Origin: Pseudomonas sp. PDNC002 | GTDB lineage: Bacteria > Pseudomonadota > Gammaproteobacteria > Pseudomonadales > Pseudomonadaceae | Assembly (NCBI RefSeq): GCF_016919445.1 | Contig: NZ_CP070356.1 | Location: 2,698,001 to 2,762,000, forward strand | Length of the DNA: 64,000 nucleotides | Reading direction: 5' to 3' | Part shown: in pieces, positions 61,401-64,000 of the stretch | Numbering within the stretch: the first letter of the stretch is position 1 | Layout: each line of letters opens with the position of its first letter | The notes under the pieces: generated by a model | The model's input: the letters and a program-made list of their open reading frames with translations, nothing else | Told to the model about the DNA's origin: nothing | Databases searched by the model: none | Translations under genes and position numbers: made by a program

Positions 61401-61921
61401 CATGGGCTCCGGGTCTTTTCCAGCCAGGCCACCAGCGAAGGCGAGGCCTGGTCGAGGGGAATCTGCGTCTGGTGCACGGCGCCATCCCAGCCTTCCACGG
61501 TCAGCCACAGCGCATCGCTGGCGGTGACGCGCGGCGGCACCGTCACTTCGGCGAACTGCTGGTGCGGCGTGCCGGAGAACAGCCCGCCGGCAGCGCGCAG
61601 GCTGCGCGGTTCGCCGATGCGCAGGTAGGCGGCTTTCACCTGGGGATAACAGCTGTCGCAGAAGGCCAGGGTGAACGCCTTGACGAAGCCGGCGCGGCCT
61701 TCGTCTTCCGGCCCGCCGACTTCCCATTCGGCCATGCGCGCGGTCCAGGGGCCGACCTGCACGGCGCCGATCTCGCGTTCGCCCAGGCCACGCAGGCCGC
61801 GATCCAGCTTCGCTTCGTGGAAGTACTGGGGCATGAAGCCCAGGGGAATCAGCACCAGCAGGGCGCTGAGGTGGAATCGCCAGCGCAGCCACTGGCGGCG
61901 CAGTCGGCTCGGGCTGCTCAT
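61400..61921 (-). CDS. Membrane-anchored periplasmic protein, unknown function
   Basis: A 173-residue protein with one N-terminal membrane helix (about 13-32, WRFHLSALLVLIPLGFMPQYFH) and a periplasmic domain containing a CxxC motif (FCDSCYPQVKAAYLR) and WTARMAEWEVGGP. No family recognised with confidence. It starts in the foxB-like stop codon (ATGA) and ends in the next start (TGATG), so it is probably made with the reductase and may assist or be part of the same process. Confidence 0.75.
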   Translation of the reverse strand: MSSPSRLRRQWLRWRFHLSALLVLIPLGFMPQYFHEAKLDRGLRGLGEREIGAVQVGPWTARMAEWEVGGPEDEGRAGFVKAFTLAFCDSCYPQVKAAYLRIGEPRSLRAAGGLFSGTPHQQFAEVTVPPRVTASDALWLTVEGWDGAVHQTQIPLDQASPSLVAWLEKTRSP

Positions 61922-63102
61922 GGGCGGGCCTCCGTGATGGTCGTGGCGATGACCCGCTCGCGGGCTTTCTGCTTCTTCAGTTCCTTGGCGGTGGCGATCA
62001 GGGTGCGCTTGCTCCAGATCATCAGGCCGCTGAGCACCATCATGCTGAGGATCAGGCCGAACACGAACCAGATCAGCTTGATCCACAGCCCGCCGAAGTC
62101 GCCGGTGTGCAGCGGGCGCATGGATTCGGTGACGAACTCCAGGCCGCTGCGGTCGCCCAGCAGGCGCACGGACGGCACGCTGCCGTCGTAGAGATTCACC
62201 GATGCGCTCTCGAACATCAGCGGGTACCAGGATTTGCCACCGACGCTCAGCGGATCGAAGGCATTGGCCGGTAGCACGAAGTAGCGCGCCTCCAGGCCCG
62301 GAATGCGTTCCTGGGCGGCCAGCACGGCGGCGTCCAGGCCGATGCGCGAGGGCGCCGCGCCATTCTCGCCCGGCGGGATCCGGTCACGCTGGATGATGGT
62401 CGGCACGCCTTCGCTGGAGATGGAGATGTTGTTGTCGAACAACACCGCCTGGATCAGGAACCAGGTGCCGGTGATGGAGATCACCGCGATGAACCAGATC
62501 GACCAGATGCCCATCAGCCGGTGCACATCGCCCCAGAAGATGCGCGCGCCCTGGCGCAGGCGCAGGGTCGGCTTGAGGAAGCCGCGCCAGAAGCGCTTGT
62601 ACACCACCAGGCCGGTCACAAGCGAGGCGAGCATCGGCAGGCCCAGCAGCGAGACCAGGTACCAGCCCCAGCTGAAACCATGGGTGAAGGGCACCAGCCA
62701 CCAGCCGTGCAGGGCGCGGGTGAACTGCTGGAAATCGAACAGCGGTGTCTTGCCCTGGATGACCCCGGTGTAGGGGTTGACGTAGAGCGTGGCGGTGCCG
62801 GTGTCCGGATAGGTCACGCGCGCCAGCAGGGCGAAATGCGATTCGCTGGGGACATTGATCATGCGCACGGCGGCCTGCGGCTGCTGCTCGGCGATGGCCG
62901 CGAGCACCTGGTCGTAGCCCAGGCGCTGGGCGTCGTCATCGGGCGCATTGGCACGCACGGCGGGGTCGGCGAGCCAGACGATCTCCTGGCTCACCGTGGC
63001 CAGGGTGCCGGTGATGCACACCAGGAACACGAAGAACCAGATGGGCAGGGCCAGCCAGCTGTGGACCAGGAACCAGAGCCTGGAGCGGGATTTCTTGGAC
63101 AT
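61918..63102 (-). CDS. PepSY-domain membrane siderophore reductase (FoxB-like)
   Basis: A 394-residue inner-membrane protein of the PepSY_TM family with about four helices and two periplasmic PepSY-like domains. His14 (FLVHSWLALPIW), RALHGWW, PFTHGFSWGWY, WGDVHRLMGIWS and MRPLHTGDFGGLW provide conserved histidines for heme b. P. aeruginosa FoxB (PA2465) is such a di-heme enzyme and reduces ferric hydroxamate siderophores to release Fe2+. The location next to a FoxA-like receptor and sigma/FecR pair supports the same role. Confidence 0.88.
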   Translation of the reverse strand: MSKKSRSRLWFLVHSWLALPIWFFVFLVCITGTLATVSQEIVWLADPAVRANAPDDDAQRLGYDQVLAAIAEQQPQAAVRMINVPSESHFALLARVTYPDTGTATLYVNPYTGVIQGKTPLFDFQQFTRALHGWWLVPFTHGFSWGWYLVSLLGLPMLASLVTGLVVYKRFWRGFLKPTLRLRQGARIFWGDVHRLMGIWSIWFIAVISITGTWFLIQAVLFDNNISISSEGVPTIIQRDRIPPGENGAAPSRIGLDAAVLAAQERIPGLEARYFVLPANAFDPLSVGGKSWYPLMFESASVNLYDGSVPSVRLLGDRSGLEFVTESMRPLHTGDFGGLWIKLIWFVFGLILSMMVLSGLMIWSKRTLIATAKELKKQKARERVIATTITEARP

Positions 63103-63335
63103 GGGGAATCACGGCCACGCAAGGACAAGACAAAGGAAAAGGCCCCCGCCGGAGCGGGCCGGCGAGGCGCGAAGACACCCAAGGAGCAGCGGTGTTCTAG
63201 CAATAAGGACGGATGAAACGGAAAAACCGGCCGTTTCCAGTTGCAAATAAATGTTTCGGCGTGGATTTCGCGGTCTTTTCCATTTCTTTACACATTTTCG
63301 GTGCGCGTTTTTCGCTGCTCATCCGTCTTGTATGT

Positions 63336-63374
63336 GAAAGCGATCGATTCGCAACGGAAGCGAATGTCGCTTTC
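63336..63374. promoter_or_regulatory. Imperfect palindrome upstream of the exported protein at 63410
   Basis: GAAAGCGATCGATTCGC and GCGAATGTCGCTTTC face each other around AACGGAA, 36 bp before the ATG at 63410. The 307-bp spacer 63103-63409 between divergent genes holds no gene. The dyad could be an operator or an mRNA hairpin; no known consensus. Confidence 0.45.
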
Positions 63375-63409
63375 TTCAGACAAGCGCCTTCAAGACAGGA
63401 GAACCTCGC

Positions 63410-64000
63410 ATGACCGTGACCCTTCGCCAGCTCTCGCTGCTGGCCGTGGCGCTGAGCTGCGCGCCATTGGCCAACGCGGACTATCTGTGGCTGGAACGCA
63501 ATGCAGGCCAGAGCGCGAAAAGCTACTTCAGCGAACTGCAGCCCGGCGAGCACCTGCCGGTGGCCCAGTTGCAGAATCCGCACGTCGTCCTGGGCGACGG
63601 CAAGACCGCGCCGATGAAGGCCGGCGTCGAGTCCTTCGAGATCGGCAACGTTCCCGCAGGCGACCTGCGCGCCGCCGCCCAGCGCGCGGAAGGCAGCACC
63701 CTGACCATCTATCAGGCACGCGAAGGCCGCAGCGAAACCAACGCGCAGAATGATCTGGAACTGGTGCCCACCACGCCCGGCGGCAATACCTTCGCCCTGC
63801 ACTGGAAAGGCACCGTGGTGCCGGCCTCGCAGGTCAACGTGTACACCTCCGAGCAGTGGAGCCGCAGCCTGAAACCGGCGGCGGACGGCACGGTGACCCT
63901 GGCCACGCCGTTCCCGGCGCGCTATGTGCTGGAGGTCTCCGCCCAGGTCAACGGCGGCGCCAGCGTCGACGGCAAGCGCTATGACAGCGTGATCCACGTT
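63410..64000 (+). CDS. Exported DUF4198-like protein (3' end missing)
   Basis: The frame is open from ATG 63410 to the window edge (197 codons). Signal peptide MTVTLRQLSLLAVALSCAPL, cleaved after ANA; the mature part begins DYLWLERNAGQ and continues GNTFALHWKGTVVPASQVNVYTSE, with the domain style of DUF4198 proteins (periplasmic, often next to TonB receptors and linked with metal uptake). CAGGAG lies before the ATG. Divergent from the FoxB-like operon. Confidence 0.75.
   Translation, partial: MTVTLRQLSLLAVALSCAPLANADYLWLERNAGQSAKSYFSELQPGEHLPVAQLQNPHVVLGDGKTAPMKAGVESFEIGNVPAGDLRAAAQRAEGSTLTIYQAREGRSETNAQNDLELVPTTPGGNTFALHWKGTVVPASQVNVYTSEQWSRSLKPAADGTVTLATPFPARYVLEVSAQVNGGASVDGKRYDSVIHV

Overview
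This is a high-GC window whose gene content and order look like a Pseudomonas close to P. aeruginosa (P. nitroreducens/P. citronellolis/P. knackmussii type). The placement rests on remembered synteny (metG-mrp-dcd; quiP-SEC-C-TRIC-ychJ-OmpA-dinG-esterase-OmpA-pdxH-glycerate kinase-slyB-shaACDEFG, close to the PA1032-PA1059 order of PAO1) and on dispersed Pseudomonas-type REP pairs. No tRNA, rRNA, CRISPR array, prophage, integrase or insertion sequence was recognised, and codon and GC character look uniform, so this reads as a core/accessory mosaic without an obvious island.

Layout. 1-7.3 kb: housekeeping genes (DUF4349 lipoprotein, metG, mrp/apbC, dcd), small periplasmic proteins, and a P-loop kinase gene frameshifted at a G7 tract. 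7.4-25 kb: acyl-homoserine-lactone acylase quiP, SEC-C proteins, TRIC channel, two OmpA-like lipoproteins, dinG, a GH50 (agarase-like) exported hydrolase, a serine-esterase, pdxH and glycerate kinase. 25-31.6 kb: a slyB-type lipoprotein and the six-gene Sha/Mrp Na+(K+)/H+ antiporter operon. 32-38.2 kb: EamA exporter, a PLP lyase/synthase-Asp/Glu racemase-small protein operon, a lipoprotein, DUF488, and a divergent SDR/LysR pair. 38.2-39.3 kb: a second slyB plus a PagP-like outer-membrane acyltransferase behind an array of phased GTTCAG repeats that looks like PhoP boxes.

39.4-44.7 kb: a catabolic cluster with a class III aminotransferase-fold enzyme, an APH-fold kinase (the same enzyme pair as hydroxylysine kinase and phosphohydroxylysine phospho-lyase), a PotD-like binding protein, an SDR and a GntR/FCD regulator, with a perfect 22-bp palindrome in the divergent promoter. 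44.9-50 kb: CoA-transferase, diguanylate cyclase, yaeQ, recJ.

50.1-56.9 kb is the part I find most interesting. It is a short hut module: hutC, then a leader with paired upstream activator repeats, a good sigma-54 promoter and an overlapping HutC-type operator, then hutU, a class III CoA-transferase, an acyl-CoA dehydrogenase and an NCS1 permease, without hutH, hutI or hutG. The CoA-transferase/dehydrogenase pair next to urocanase suggests oxidation of imidazole propionate to urocanate through CoA thioesters, by analogy with CaiB/CaiA. This is inference, not shown.

57-64 kb: a cell-surface-signalling iron uptake cluster: FecI-type sigma factor, FecR-type regulator and an STN-containing TonB receptor, downstream of a FoxB-like PepSY siderophore reductase and two small exported/anchored proteins. 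A divergent exported protein is cut by the window edge.
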